From Skeletonema tropicum (Eukaryota > Bacillariophyta > Thalassiosirophyceae > Thalassiosirales > Thalassiosiraceae), in the NCBI GenBank assembly GCA_037178625.1, contig CM074134.1, forward strand, positions 2,666,001 to 2,730,000: 64,000 nt of DNA. The letters are read 5' to 3'. Each line of letters starts with the position of its first letter. Position 1 is the stretch's first letter. The position numbers were made by a program, and so were the translations under genes. The notes beneath the pieces are model-generated. The model was not told the DNA's origin and searched no databases. It was given only the letters and a program-made list of their open reading frames with translations. Positions 8,063 through 17,525 of this stretch are shown piece after piece.

Positions 8063-10126
8063 TCATTCTTCTTCAGAGCTCTCAGACTCGTCCTCTTCTT
8101 CTTCCTCCTCCTCTTCTTCATTGTCAACCTGCTCCACAATCTCAGTCACACGAAGGGCCGTCATCTTTCCAAGTCCAGCTTCCGCCAAAGTTACATTCCC
8201 ACCCTCTTCTTCTTCTTGATCGTCATCTTCTTCAACATACACAAACGTCTTGCTTCCATTCATTGTACTCAACTCAATCTTCTCTCTTTCCATTCCATGC
8301 GTAGCATCAACCCAATTCAGCAAATCATTCACCGACGTTTCCTCCGCCAAAAATCGTCTTTGATCACGACTTCCATCCCCAAACCGAAGAGCAATCGTCA
8401 TCACACCCTCGGATCCAGCCTCTGGCTCTTCCGGAAGTGCCTCCAACAACTCTTGACGACGTTGCTCCAATTTTTCCAACCTCAATCTCTCCTTCTCTTC
8501 CGCTTCCCTCTTGGCCTGCAACTCTCTCTCCTCTCGTTCCTCACGAGCCTGATCCTCCTTCATACTCTCCTTATACCCCTCCGTCCTCTCTTTCAACAAT
8601 TGCATCTCCTTACGATCATGTTGCAATTTGGCAAACTCACGTATGTGACGCTTCCGTATCGTATTTGCCCAATTCATCATGACCTCGGGGGAAGATGGCG
8701 GTGGATGACAATGATGTTGGGCCAATAGTCGAGGAGTAACTTTTAATTTCCCGGATGAGTCAATGGTAGTGGCTGGATAAAAGATTGCAAGTATCGGTCC
8801 ATCTTCCTTCTTCTTCTTACTGCTACTCTTCTTGCTACTGGAGGATGTGGGTGGTTTCACCTTCAATCGTTTCATGGCCATTTCAATCTCTTTCGTTGCG
8901 GCTCCATCATCTCCATTCATAATCCAAACATAGTATGATCCAGTAGTATCACTCTGTTTCTTCCCCAGTGGACGACGGTTGATTAATTTGACTGCATCTG
9001 GTGAGAATAGACTTGAGAGTGCAATCGAATCTGCTTTCTTGATGCCTCCTTTCTTCGGCTTGGAAATGTAACAGATTAAGAATCGAGCGTCGGAATTACT
9101 CTTTTGTAGTGCTGCCGATAGTGGTGTCTTTGAATTGAGTAATATAGAATCATACCTTTGGGGGAGATTTTTGTCACTATCTGTGGGTAGATTGATGTTG
9201 TGACGTTGTGCAAGATTCAAGAGGGCGTTTTTGTTGCTTGGTTCCAGCCCACCTCCATTGCATACAACTTCCGTGGGTCTTGTCGTGTATCTCTCCCTTT
9301 TGCGATGGTGACGTCGACTTGGACTTCTTCCTACTGTTACGGAAGATCTTCGTTTCCTCCTTCGACGATGATGTGTCTTATTATTGCCTCCATCGTTTCT
9401 CTCAACATCTTTTTCCGACGCTGTTGACGTCGTCGTCTTGGCAGCATGATACATTTCACCCAACACAAAGACAGTCTTTCCAACCAGAGTTCGTACCATG
9501 GGTCTTCTCTGATGACTACTTGTCATCTGATCTTCCTCAGTATCATCAATCATTTCATCTGTATGCGCCGTTTCATCCACATTTTCCATCAGAATGGCAC
9601 GAGCCCCCGCTACCAAAGAACGTCTCGCCACTTGAATTACCATGGTGGCAAAGTGTATCAAGTTGGATGGTAATGTAGTCGTTAGATGCTGCGGTGAGAG
9701 GAATTTTGGAATATTGCGTTCTTCGATTGGATCATCAAGTGGCTCATCATAATCATCTTCTGATACAAGGTTATCAGATTCATACGAATAAGCTTCCACG
9801 TCACAATCATTCTTATTGTTCATTACCAACTCCATCTCTTCCGATGATAATGCTGCATCATCATTCTTTATTATCTCCTCGGATAGTTCTTGATAGTACA
9901 ATTCTTTCGCTACATGATTCTCGTTATTAGTATCATTGCCGTTCTCATGACCGCCGCCACGGGGCACTCGATGAATGAAGGCTAACTCGTGATGATTATT
10001 GTGACTTCTTTGTAGACTGTTTGTGGGGGGTATTGAAGAGCTGGAGTGATGTAGAGGAGATGCTGCAGCCAGATAATAATGGTGGCAGCTGAGGAGGAGG
10101 AGGAGGTGGGTTGATAGTTGTCTCAT
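8063..10126 (-). CDS. UAS-UBX domain protein with secretory signal (FAF2/UBXD8-like)
   Basis: 687 residues. Residues 1-22 form a signal peptide (STHLLLLLSCHHYYLAAAS). Residues 100-300 are acidic, then basic, and low in complexity. Residues 335-490 look like a thioredoxin-fold UAS domain (SDARFLICYISKPKKG; GPILAIFYPA). A highly charged coiled coil at 495-565 (REEREERELQAKREAEEKER) is followed by a UBX domain at 573-665 (MTIALRFGDGSRDQRRF; ALRVTEIVEQ). The last 24 residues are Glu-rich. This order is that of FAF2/UBXD8 and Ubx2-type adaptors, which tether the AAA ATPase Cdc48/p97 for ER-associated degradation. In FAF2 a hairpin membrane anchor precedes UAS; here a cleavable signal seems to replace it. 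In diatoms a secretory signal could take it to the ER lumen or to the periplastidal compartment, where a Cdc48-based import machine acts. No Phe follows the predicted cleavage site. Confidence 0.78.
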   Translation of the reverse strand: MRQLSTHLLLLLSCHHYYLAAASPLHHSSSSIPPTNSLQRSHNNHHELAFIHRVPRGGGHENGNDTNNENHVAKELYYQELSEEIIKNDDAALSSEEMELVMNNKNDCDVEAYSYESDNLVSEDDYDEPLDDPIEERNIPKFLSPQHLTTTLPSNLIHFATMVIQVARRSLVAGARAILMENVDETAHTDEMIDDTEEDQMTSSHQRRPMVRTLVGKTVFVLGEMYHAAKTTTSTASEKDVERNDGGNNKTHHRRRRKRRSSVTVGRSPSRRHHRKRERYTTRPTEVVCNGGGLEPSNKNALLNLAQRHNINLPTDSDKNLPQRYDSILLNSKTPLSAALQKSNSDARFLICYISKPKKGGIKKADSIALSSLFSPDAVKLINRRPLGKKQSDTTGSYYVWIMNGDDGAATKEIEMAMKRLKVKPPTSSSSKKSSSKKKKEDGPILAIFYPATTIDSSGKLKVTPRLLAQHHCHPPPSSPEVMMNWANTIRKRHIREFAKLQHDRKEMQLLKERTEGYKESMKEDQAREEREERELQAKREAEEKERLRLEKLEQRRQELLEALPEEPEAGSEGVMTIALRFGDGSRDQRRFLAEETSVNDLLNWVDATHGMEREKIELSTMNGSKTFVYVEEDDDQEEEEGGNVTLAEAGLGKMTALRVTEIVEQVDNEEEEEEEEEDESESSEEE

Positions 10127-10372
10127 TGTTCGTTATGCGCAGAAGATAGGGTGATTGATTTCACAACATCATGGTATGGTAGTCTACTTATGGTAGTGCT
10201 GGTGATTGACTCTCTTGTGTGCGCGTGACGAATGATGATCGAAGAATGTGACAGTTATCAAACTGCAACAGGTAACGGTCTTTGACACAAGCTGAAAAAG
10301 ATACCACGTCATTGTCTGTCTCAAGCGACTTCCACTGCCGGTACAAAATCCAGGAATACATATCCATAAAAA
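10127..10372. promoter_or_regulatory. Upstream region of the UBX gene
   Basis: 246 bp between the start codon of the UBX gene and the left end of the foldback element. The foldback element therefore bounds the promoter. No specific motif is claimed. Confidence 0.3.
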
Positions 10373-10620
10373 CAAGGGTAAATAAGCAGGGTTGGCGTCG
10401 TTTTGTGAATTTTTAAAGATCCCGTTACCATCTCGTCGGCTAACCGGTATTCGAATTTAGCGATCCTTCACAAGTTCCGATGTCAAAACATACTGTCTTT
10501 CTTTGTCTTGTCGTTACGACCTCTTTGGCCCTATGGTTGAGTCTCGTCTCCCCTTCATTGAGTTTCGGACATCACTCACTGAGTCTCGGTTTCTCCTGAT
10601 CTCCCGTCATTGAAAGCTCG

Positions 10621-10665
10621 AACCTCGAACCCTGCTCGAACCCTGCTCGAACCCTGCTCGAACCC
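10621..10665. repeat. Tandem repeat, 11-bp unit
   Basis: The unit CTGCTCGAACC is repeated three to four times inside the left half of the foldback element. The copy at 62550 lacks the array, so it arose after the two diverged or was lost there. Confidence 0.8.
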
Positions 10666-10915
10666 ACTCTCCGGAACGGCAACAATGGTTGACGTTGCCG
10701 CCACTGAAATAGACCAAGTTAATAGCCGTAATATGGGACGATCGGTAGCTGATCGTTACTATGGATTATTATGTTGATGTTATAATACGTGGATCCACCA
10801 GAAACGCTCCTTGGGATGTTCAATGAGCCCTATTCAATGGGCGGCGCTCGCCGGAAGGCACCGTCTAATATTGCCTCCATACTGCCTTCCCTCGAGGGAT
10901 TTGGCAGCAGCGAGG

Positions 10916-12128
10916 TAGCGTAATGGAATTTCACCATTTTTGGAGGGGGTTGAAAATTGCAGGTTGAAATTTCAGAAATTTCAGAAATTTCAAGGGATTA
11001 AATTTCACTCTAGCTTATCCTGAGATAGTCGTAATACTTTGCACTCTGCAGTCAACACATCACTCTAAGAGAGACTGTCAGCAAGCTTCTTTCCAAGCAT
11101 CTTCTTCGCATCCATGATATGACGGAGGTTTTCCTTCCCTCGAAGAAGTGCAACACCAGTTGGATCCTTCATCCTATTCCTATCCTTCACAAGAATGCTG
11201 TTCTTCAGAGGTTTGGCCCTACGCTCACAATCCATCGATCCGACAGTTCCCATAGACATTAGAGGCTTAGCAACCAATCGATAGAAGTCAGATGATCCTG
11301 CATAACATTCAAACCACGTGATGCGACCAGAAATAGCACCAGTTGATTCCACATACTGTACCACATTTTTGATACTAAAAGACTTGTTGTTCTGTTGCAG
11401 CTGTTCCAAAGATGGAAGCGATGGAAGTGGAACGTCAAAAGAATGAAACCAGTCATTGTTTTGAGTATCAAAGTCCTCAAAATCCTTTTTAACTCTCCTC
11501 CGCATCTCATCAGAACCATCTTCACCCAAAGGCACATACCACTCGATCATCTTCCTTACGAGCGCAGCCTTGTTAGTCTGCAGGTAGAACAACTCCCTCC
11601 ACACACGAGAGTTTGGGTCACAGAGGAAACACATCAAGTGATGCTCATCGAGTAAACCAACCTTCAGTCCGCTGGGATCAACACCATCCATATTGAAACG
11701 TTCACGGATCATACCAGCAACTTCTGCTCTTGAGCCATTTGTGCACATACCCGCACCCAAAATAAGAGCCATCCGCGCCCAAAATCATCTGGTACATGCC
11801 AATGCAGGAACACGCATGTAAGCTGAATTACTACGAAGGAATAAGTAATACTGCATTGTTAGTCGCCAGCATTTTGGTGAAGAGTTACTCTCCGCTGAGT
11901 TGACAAACTCATCATCTGGATGGTGCGTGGTGTTCTTTGGGGTTTGGTGGTTGGTGGAATGAAGGGTCTTAGGTTATTTTTGTGCTACGTGTTGGTTCAG
12001 TACCATCCGTTCGCGCCAGAATTTTTGTGAAATTTCATTGTTGGCCAAAATTGGTGCAACTTTCACCCTGTAAATTTCACGAAAGTTGCAGTAGTGAAAT
12101 TTCACCCTTTTGAAATTCCATTACGCTA
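10916..12128. mobile_element. hAT-like transposon, long copy (1213 bp)
   Basis: The ends are inverted repeats starting TAGCGTAATGGAATTTCA. The element is flanked by a perfect 8-bp duplication, CAGCGAGG (10908-10915 and 12129-12136), and sits inside the foldback element at 10373-12363. Its minus strand encodes the C-terminal part of a hAT-like transposase. The second, internally deleted copy is at 41098-41883 in opposite orientation with its own perfect 8-bp duplication. Confidence 0.92.
11065..11772 (-). CDS. hAT-like transposase, C-terminal portion
   Basis: 235 residues. The last 100 residues follow the pattern of the hAT C-terminal dimerisation and catalytic-Glu region: WFECYAGSSDFYRLVAKPLM, then GTVGSMDCERRAKPLKNS and RNRMKDPTGVALLRGKENLRHI (compare the ER...R..L....LL...N series of hAT proteins). 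Complete hAT transposases have some 600-800 residues, and the zinc finger and the first catalytic Asp are missing here, so the element cannot move itself. The segment from LPSLEQLQQ to the C-terminus recurs identically at 41374-41734. Confidence 0.6.
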   Translation of the reverse strand: MALILGAGMCTNGSRAEVAGMIRERFNMDGVDPSGLKVGLLDEHHLMCFLCDPNSRVWRELFYLQTNKAALVRKMIEWYVPLGEDGSDEMRRRVKKDFEDFDTQNNDWFHSFDVPLPSLPSLEQLQQNNKSFSIKNVVQYVESTGAISGRITWFECYAGSSDFYRLVAKPLMSMGTVGSMDCERRAKPLKNSILVKDRNRMKDPTGVALLRGKENLRHIMDAKKMLGKKLADSLS

Positions 12129-12451
12129 CAGCGAGGGCTTCAACACCAGCATAATAATCCATAGTAACGATCAGCCACCACTCGTCCCATAATACGGCTG
12201 TTAAATTGGTCTAATTCAGCGGCCGGCGGCAACGTCGACCATTCGGACCGGCATTGAGGTGTGACATTCCAGTTTGCCGACGAGACGGTAACGGTACTCA
12301 GCTTTTTTACTAGGTAAAATTTTGGCGGGAACTGTCGTCGCCAACCCTGCTTATTTACCCTTGATTTTAGGGATAAGGGAATAATATAATAAATAAATGA
12401 AAATACATACTTAGTAGGAGTATGTAAAAGTAGGAGTATGTAAAAGGAATA

Positions 12452-14435
12452 CTCCCTCTGTCCCACAAAAAAGTAGATATGTATCTGATTTCATTTGGCT
12501 TAAATTTCATCAATTTTCGTCGAGGAATTTGCTATTGCACACCGTTGGAAAGCTTATTTCACGGCGGCTACGATTGAATAGAGGTTGGATGTTGTTAAGG
12601 TGGAACAGAACTAACTTTTTGCCTAGTAAAAGTAGCTGTTTATCTAGTGTCGATGGCTCCGTAGACCTACAGTAGGAATTAATATACCCCCATGCGAAAA
12701 CAAATTCGGCCAAATCAAGTCACGCATCAACCTTTTTGCCCACGGGCAGGAAAAGTGGCAGTTTGCTTCTTCACACTTTCTTTGACATTCACCAACCACA
12801 AACGGCCAAAGACACAACCACCATGATGCCATTGTGGACTGCCTATTAGCACAAAATCGCCTTTCTACCAAGCGACAATAATGAGATATTTGCTAGACAA
12901 GCCTATTTGTAGATCGGCTGCAACAAAATTGTCGCTTGGTACGACTTACTGTAGGAGAGAATAGCCATGCCCACAACGTAACGGAAATTGGTCGATGCAA
13001 CTGATGTTGTCGACTAATGCCTCGGATAATCATCGTTATCACCATTTACGATGCCACCACGACGCACCGACCAGCGGTATATGTCCATAGGGAAGCGACA
13101 GTGTCTTGGTAGCCGCTCGATCGCCCGATTTTGTCGGAATGAAGGGCGGTAACTCTGTGTCGACATATTTTTCATTTTTTTTTTCCGCACTGCTGTGCAA
13201 TAAGAAGATACAATAAACCACTGAAGAAGGCAACCAACCCGCTCCCTCGACTCTAATATGGTTATAGACGACGGCTTAGCACTCTGGAGCGGTAGATGAG
13301 GTCCACACGACGTCGCCTACACGTTACAGAAAATATAAAAAAATTCGTTTCCGTCGAACACAACAATCAACTGACAATTAATACAAACGGCGTAGATATC
13401 GATCAAAGAAACATCAATACATCATTATCATGATAGTATGCATCTGTGGGAATAATATTACTAATGTATGTTGAGAGAAACATCATATTTATCAAGTATT
13501 ACATTTATAATAATTTTCATAAAATAATAACAAATAATAACATAGTTTATCTGATATTAAACTCTAACATGATGAATCACCAACACAAAGAAGTCTTATA
13601 TTGCAATTATATGATCGTAGGACTCATGGATAACCACTCATTTGCAGATGGTGGCTCTTCATAAGGTAGATTATTGTATACACTCTGGGAAGGAAAATAG
13701 ATTGTTTCTCACCAATAGAATTTGCTTGATCATGTATTAGGTGATGTTTATGAACAGCCCAAGTATCAAAAGACGTCCCCCATATATCATTTATCGATTT
13801 GATGCGAGGAAACCCTCTCCTTATATGTATATCATCACGTTAACGTCCGTGGGAGGGATGAAAGGAGGTAAAAGTTGTGGATTTTATGCCATTTATGGCG
13901 ACGTTATTTTCTTCATTTTCGATACATCAACTGAGTTTTGCCGACGTTGTCGCTTAGATTATGATGTATACGATCGGATAAGCCTAGTATCATAGGTGTA
14001 TTTATTAGTTGTGCATAACTGTGGCCCTAGGAGTAGATGACATCATGGTGAGGGTGTACATAATATATAAAAGATGATATTATTTGGAGGGTGGGTTTGA
14101 GTGGTAAGTGGTACCGATTAGCGAATTTAAGGCTACGATAGGAATCGTCCCTCTACGTACGGCCAAAAAAGCGATTGTACGTTAGGAATAGTACTTGAAG
14201 TTAGTTCTGTTCCACCTTAAGCGGATATTTTTGTTGTTATTGTGATAAAATAGGATGAGTTAACCTTAAATATACCACTGATGGAAACTGAAGTGGAAGA
14301 AGGAGGGGAAGAAGGGGGCCTCTCGGACAATTGTGTAGGACCTATACAAAGGAATTAGTATTTCTGATATCTACTTTTTTGTGGGACTACGATTAACTTC
14401 AAATATGTATCTACTTTTTTGTGGGACAGAGGGAG
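12452..14435. mobile_element. Mariner-type (Stowaway-like) element, non-autonomous
   Basis: The terminal inverted repeats are identical over 28 bp, starting CTCCCTCTGTCCCACAAAA, at 12452 and, reversed, ending at 14435. Both sides have a TA (12450-12451 and 14436-14437), the target duplication of Tc1/mariner. An inner pair (TTAAGGTGGAACAGAACTAAC near 12594 and its complement near 14203) shows that symmetry extends inwards. No transposase frame is left in the 1984 bp. A second partial terminus (TTTTTTGTGGGACTACG near 14376) lies just inside the right end. Hairpin arms TACCAAGCGACAA at 12866-12878 and 12929-12941 lie within. Confidence 0.82.
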
Positions 14436-14950
14436 TATGTAAGTAGGAAGTAAGTATGCTCGCTACAACATTTTTTACCCGAACTAGCGACGTTGAACTC
14501 GCTCGAAAAGGCCTTATTAACGGCTGGTGTTTGTCGAATGTAAGAAAAGGCTTAACCTTTGCGGTACTAGGGAGCTGGATGTCTCTTTAAGATAAAGTAC
14601 ATATATATGTATCTACTCCTACTTACTTGAAGAGTAATCACAAGCTACTCTCTAAACTTGGACAAGTTATATGGTAGAGTTAGATAAGTATTGTACTTAG
14701 AGTTGAAGGCCAAGACGTGGAGCACATTTATGTACCCTTGGCCAAGCTCTAGCCATCTAACAATAGCATTAACATATATATTTGGTAACGACGAAGAAGA
14801 ACTGAATCAAGCAGGCGAAGGTAACGGTAACTCTAACGAAGTGGAAGTGGCACGCAAAAAGAGAGCAATAGCCCGGCAAAGAAAAGGAAGTTGCATCACA
14901 TGAACTTGAGCGCCGGACAAATTTAATGTCACTTAACAAGAAAAGTACAA
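14436..14950. other. Intergenic region upstream of the Q-rich gene
   Basis: It contains a 70-codon ORF (14691-14903) that ends in a basic stretch, ARKKRAIARQRKGS, and an open +1 frame after it (KEVASHELERR). This might be an upstream exon or a remnant of a basic-region protein, but no intron joins it convincingly to the next gene, so it is not called. Confidence 0.35.
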
Positions 14951-16618
14951 ATGGATTTGGATTTGGAATTAAAGACTGGTGGTGGTGGTGAAGCAACAGT
15001 CGATAGCAAAAATGGACAAGTCTCTAAACCGACCCAATCAGATTGCCCAAAAGTGAATCCTCTTGGCAGCGACGATAGAAAGCAGTCCCCATCCTATGCC
15101 GAGACCATCCAGCAGCAATTACAACAGAACCTAACACGGCAGCAGGCACTAACAATTGATAGTTTCCACGGCTCTTTCGATCAAAGAGCACTAATGAATA
15201 GTCTCCTGAGTCAGTATTCCCTGGAGCAACTACTTCGCTTTGCCAGTGAACGTCCCGACCTTGTCAACGAAGAGACAATCCAAGAGTTTGTGTGGGCCCA
15301 GATAACAGATATGTCAGAGCAATTAGTTCACAATGATAATCAGAGAGACTTATTGTACACGCAACTCCAGGCTGCAATGATGACTGGTGGTCACTTCAAT
15401 CCAACCCAACTTCCCGTGGGTATGCAGGAGATAGCAGCAGTGGCAGAGCCAATACAGAGTCAGCCTCGAGGCAGTGATGCAAGCGGAGAAGCAGATGATG
15501 GTCCATCAGGCTCTCAGATAGGACAATCAACATTTATGTCCTCTGTAGATGAATCTCCTTATATGAAAGTTCTAGAAGAATACAAAAAGCAAGGGGTGGG
15601 TAATCAAGATCAGGCCGCACTGCAAAAGAAGACAGCGAACGAAGCCAAGAGGGCTTCCCTAGCTCAAAAACAAAAACTATCGATTCATCTCTCTTCTAAT
15701 GAAGCCGACGCATCCACCTCAACGGCGGAAAGGTCCAAAATCGATAAAAAGAGGAAGTCAAGTGGCGAACCATCGTCCGACAGCGACGATTCAACAGAAA
15801 GGGTCACTGCAGCACCTCCGGACAAAAAAGGAGGGGACAAAGAAATCAAGGACAAGAAGAAATCGCCACGAAGTTCAAAAAACGATGCTGGTGCTCGAGG
15901 AAGTGACTCTTCACGGGTAGGTGACTCTCCTAATACTAATATAGGAACTGATGCTTCCAGTAAAGTGGAACCAAAGGGACAACCACATGCAATCCCTCCT
16001 CAGACTCCTCAATCGGTCGCTGCTTCTGTGCCAGTTGCTGGTTTGCAGCAAGGCCTTACTTCATTGCAAGAAATGGATCCTTTTCAACAAGCTATTCTCC
16101 AACATGCCATGGTGAATGCGAATGCGCCACATCAACTTCATTTGTCCCAGTCTTACGGAGGAGGAACTGCTTCAGAAATCCCCGGAAATGCGTTTAGACT
16201 TCAACAACAGTTGATAAGCCAAGAATATTGTTGGTTGCAGCAATTGAGGCAAACTCTCCAAACTCAGGCATTGCGTCCAAATCTGAATATGGAAGGATTT
16301 GGGGTCTCATTACCAAATAATATGCTCAACCAATTGGCAGCTAAAAATGCATTCGCTGGTGCTGGTGGGCTTGCGAATAGTCTCATGCAGCAAAATATGA
16401 ACAATAACAATCAAGAGTTGCTGCTTCAGCATGCATTAGCTCTTCTATCTAACCAGAATGCGCTGATGGGAGGTGTTCTACAGTCGCCTGTGGCAAACAA
16501 TGAGCAAATACGTATGGCAGCACAACGGCAAGGCATAGATGCAGGAACTTTGGCTCAGCTACTCATGATTTGGGGGGAAACATCTCAACCCCCATCATCA
16601 CCTCCCAAGAGGGATTAA
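14951..16618 (+). CDS. Gln/Asn-rich putative nuclear protein, 555 aa
   Basis: I do not recognise a conserved domain. Residues 50-140 are rich in Gln and Leu (ETIQQQLQQNLTRQQALTI; LLSQYSLEQLLRF; TIQEFVWAQI) and probably helical. Residues 225-330 are highly charged, with a likely nuclear localisation signal (KIDKKRKSSGEPSSDSDD, DKKKSPRSSK). Residues 340-555 are Q/N/A-rich (LQEMDPFQQAILQHAM; NSLMQQNMNNNNQELLLQHALALL). This composition is common in transcription coactivators and RNA-binding assemblies. The start MDLDLEL follows an in-frame stop about 30 bp upstream. The gene has no introns. A regulatory role is inferred from composition only. Confidence 0.6.
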   Translation: MDLDLELKTGGGGEATVDSKNGQVSKPTQSDCPKVNPLGSDDRKQSPSYAETIQQQLQQNLTRQQALTIDSFHGSFDQRALMNSLLSQYSLEQLLRFASERPDLVNEETIQEFVWAQITDMSEQLVHNDNQRDLLYTQLQAAMMTGGHFNPTQLPVGMQEIAAVAEPIQSQPRGSDASGEADDGPSGSQIGQSTFMSSVDESPYMKVLEEYKKQGVGNQDQAALQKKTANEAKRASLAQKQKLSIHLSSNEADASTSTAERSKIDKKRKSSGEPSSDSDDSTERVTAAPPDKKGGDKEIKDKKKSPRSSKNDAGARGSDSSRVGDSPNTNIGTDASSKVEPKGQPHAIPPQTPQSVAASVPVAGLQQGLTSLQEMDPFQQAILQHAMVNANAPHQLHLSQSYGGGTASEIPGNAFRLQQQLISQEYCWLQQLRQTLQTQALRPNLNMEGFGVSLPNNMLNQLAAKNAFAGAGGLANSLMQQNMNNNNQELLLQHALALLSNQNALMGGVLQSPVANNEQIRMAAQRQGIDAGTLAQLLMIWGETSQPPSSPPKRD

Positions 16619-17148
16619 AAAATAGAGAATAATATTTACACTTACATACCTGCCATACACAGAAGGCTGTTAATGTTAATACAATATTTAAGGCGCGAGT
16701 CCTCCTTTTATTCCTTGCACTACAACGTACGTTGAGTTTCATTCTATGTACTAGGGTTCACCGTGTGCGAGGAAAAGAGAAGAGATAAAGCAGTTGTACA
16801 TGGGCGCATGCACGCAGCCGAGGCTGAACAATGAGCGGCAACCTCAGGAAGGCACAGGTATCTTGATTTTCGAACGCCGACCCCATGCCTGCGTGAGGCA
16901 GGCGATGGGGTCAGCGGCAGATTCTTCTCACTACTCACTAACTTGAGCTAATAAAATTCTTTTCTCTAGCATTGCCATTGCCTAGCCGTATCATAGCTTA
17001 TGCGGGCAGCATTACTTATTCGATCAAATGAGTCAGTTGTACGATTCGAAACATAGGGTGCCAAAAGAATCGCTGTAACATTTGTGTCACGATATTGCCT
17101 TCCTTCAATTAAAGCATGCTTCCGGGACTTCACAGCAACACCATCGCG
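16619..17148. other. Intergenic region without a supported gene
   Basis: It contains the 3' region of the Q-rich gene and a GC-rich inverted segment (CCCCATGCCTGCGTGAGGCAGGCGATGGGG near 16880-16912; its arms pair, so a hairpin is possible). No gene is seen. Confidence 0.4.
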
Positions 17149-17525
17149 ACATGTGTAGGGGGGAGCAAGCCCTGTGTTTTTTGGGGAGTCACGAGTGGTG
17201 CGCGCCAAGAATTTTCTCAAAATTTTTTGACCATGGCCAAAATTGGCCATCGCCTGATCGGAGTAAGAAATAGGACCCTTTGGCAGCTTATTCTCTGTTA
17301 TTATTTGTTTTCATACTTTGAAACTGTTGGGGCGCATAGACGGGGGTATGGTCTATGCGCCCCAAGAGTTTGGTGGGCTCAAGTGCTCACCCTGTGGAGC
17401 TTTTGTTGCCAAACCAGCCAATTTTGTCGACAAAACTCCGATCTACAAAAGACTCAACGCATCGGAGAGCTCTCCGATGCAGCAAAGAGCTGACGATGCA
17501 GCAAAAGCAATGATGGAAGAGAGTA

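Larger units (their letters stand above)
10373..12363. mobile_element. Foldback element, copy A, interrupted by a hAT-like insertion
   Basis: The ends are inverted repeats: CAAGGGTAAATAAGCAGGG at 10373 and its reverse complement ending at 12363, continuing as GTTGGCG. The inner parts also pair imperfectly (GAAATAGACCAAGTTAATAGCC near 10706 against GGCTGTTAAATTGGTCTAATTC near 12193). Without the nested insertion (10916-12128) and its duplicated 8 bp the element is about 770 bp, close to the 784-bp uninterrupted copy at 62550-63333. There is no coding sequence of its own. TIR length and foldback shape suggest Mutator-type non-autonomous DNA, but no clear target duplication is visible. Confidence 0.8.
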
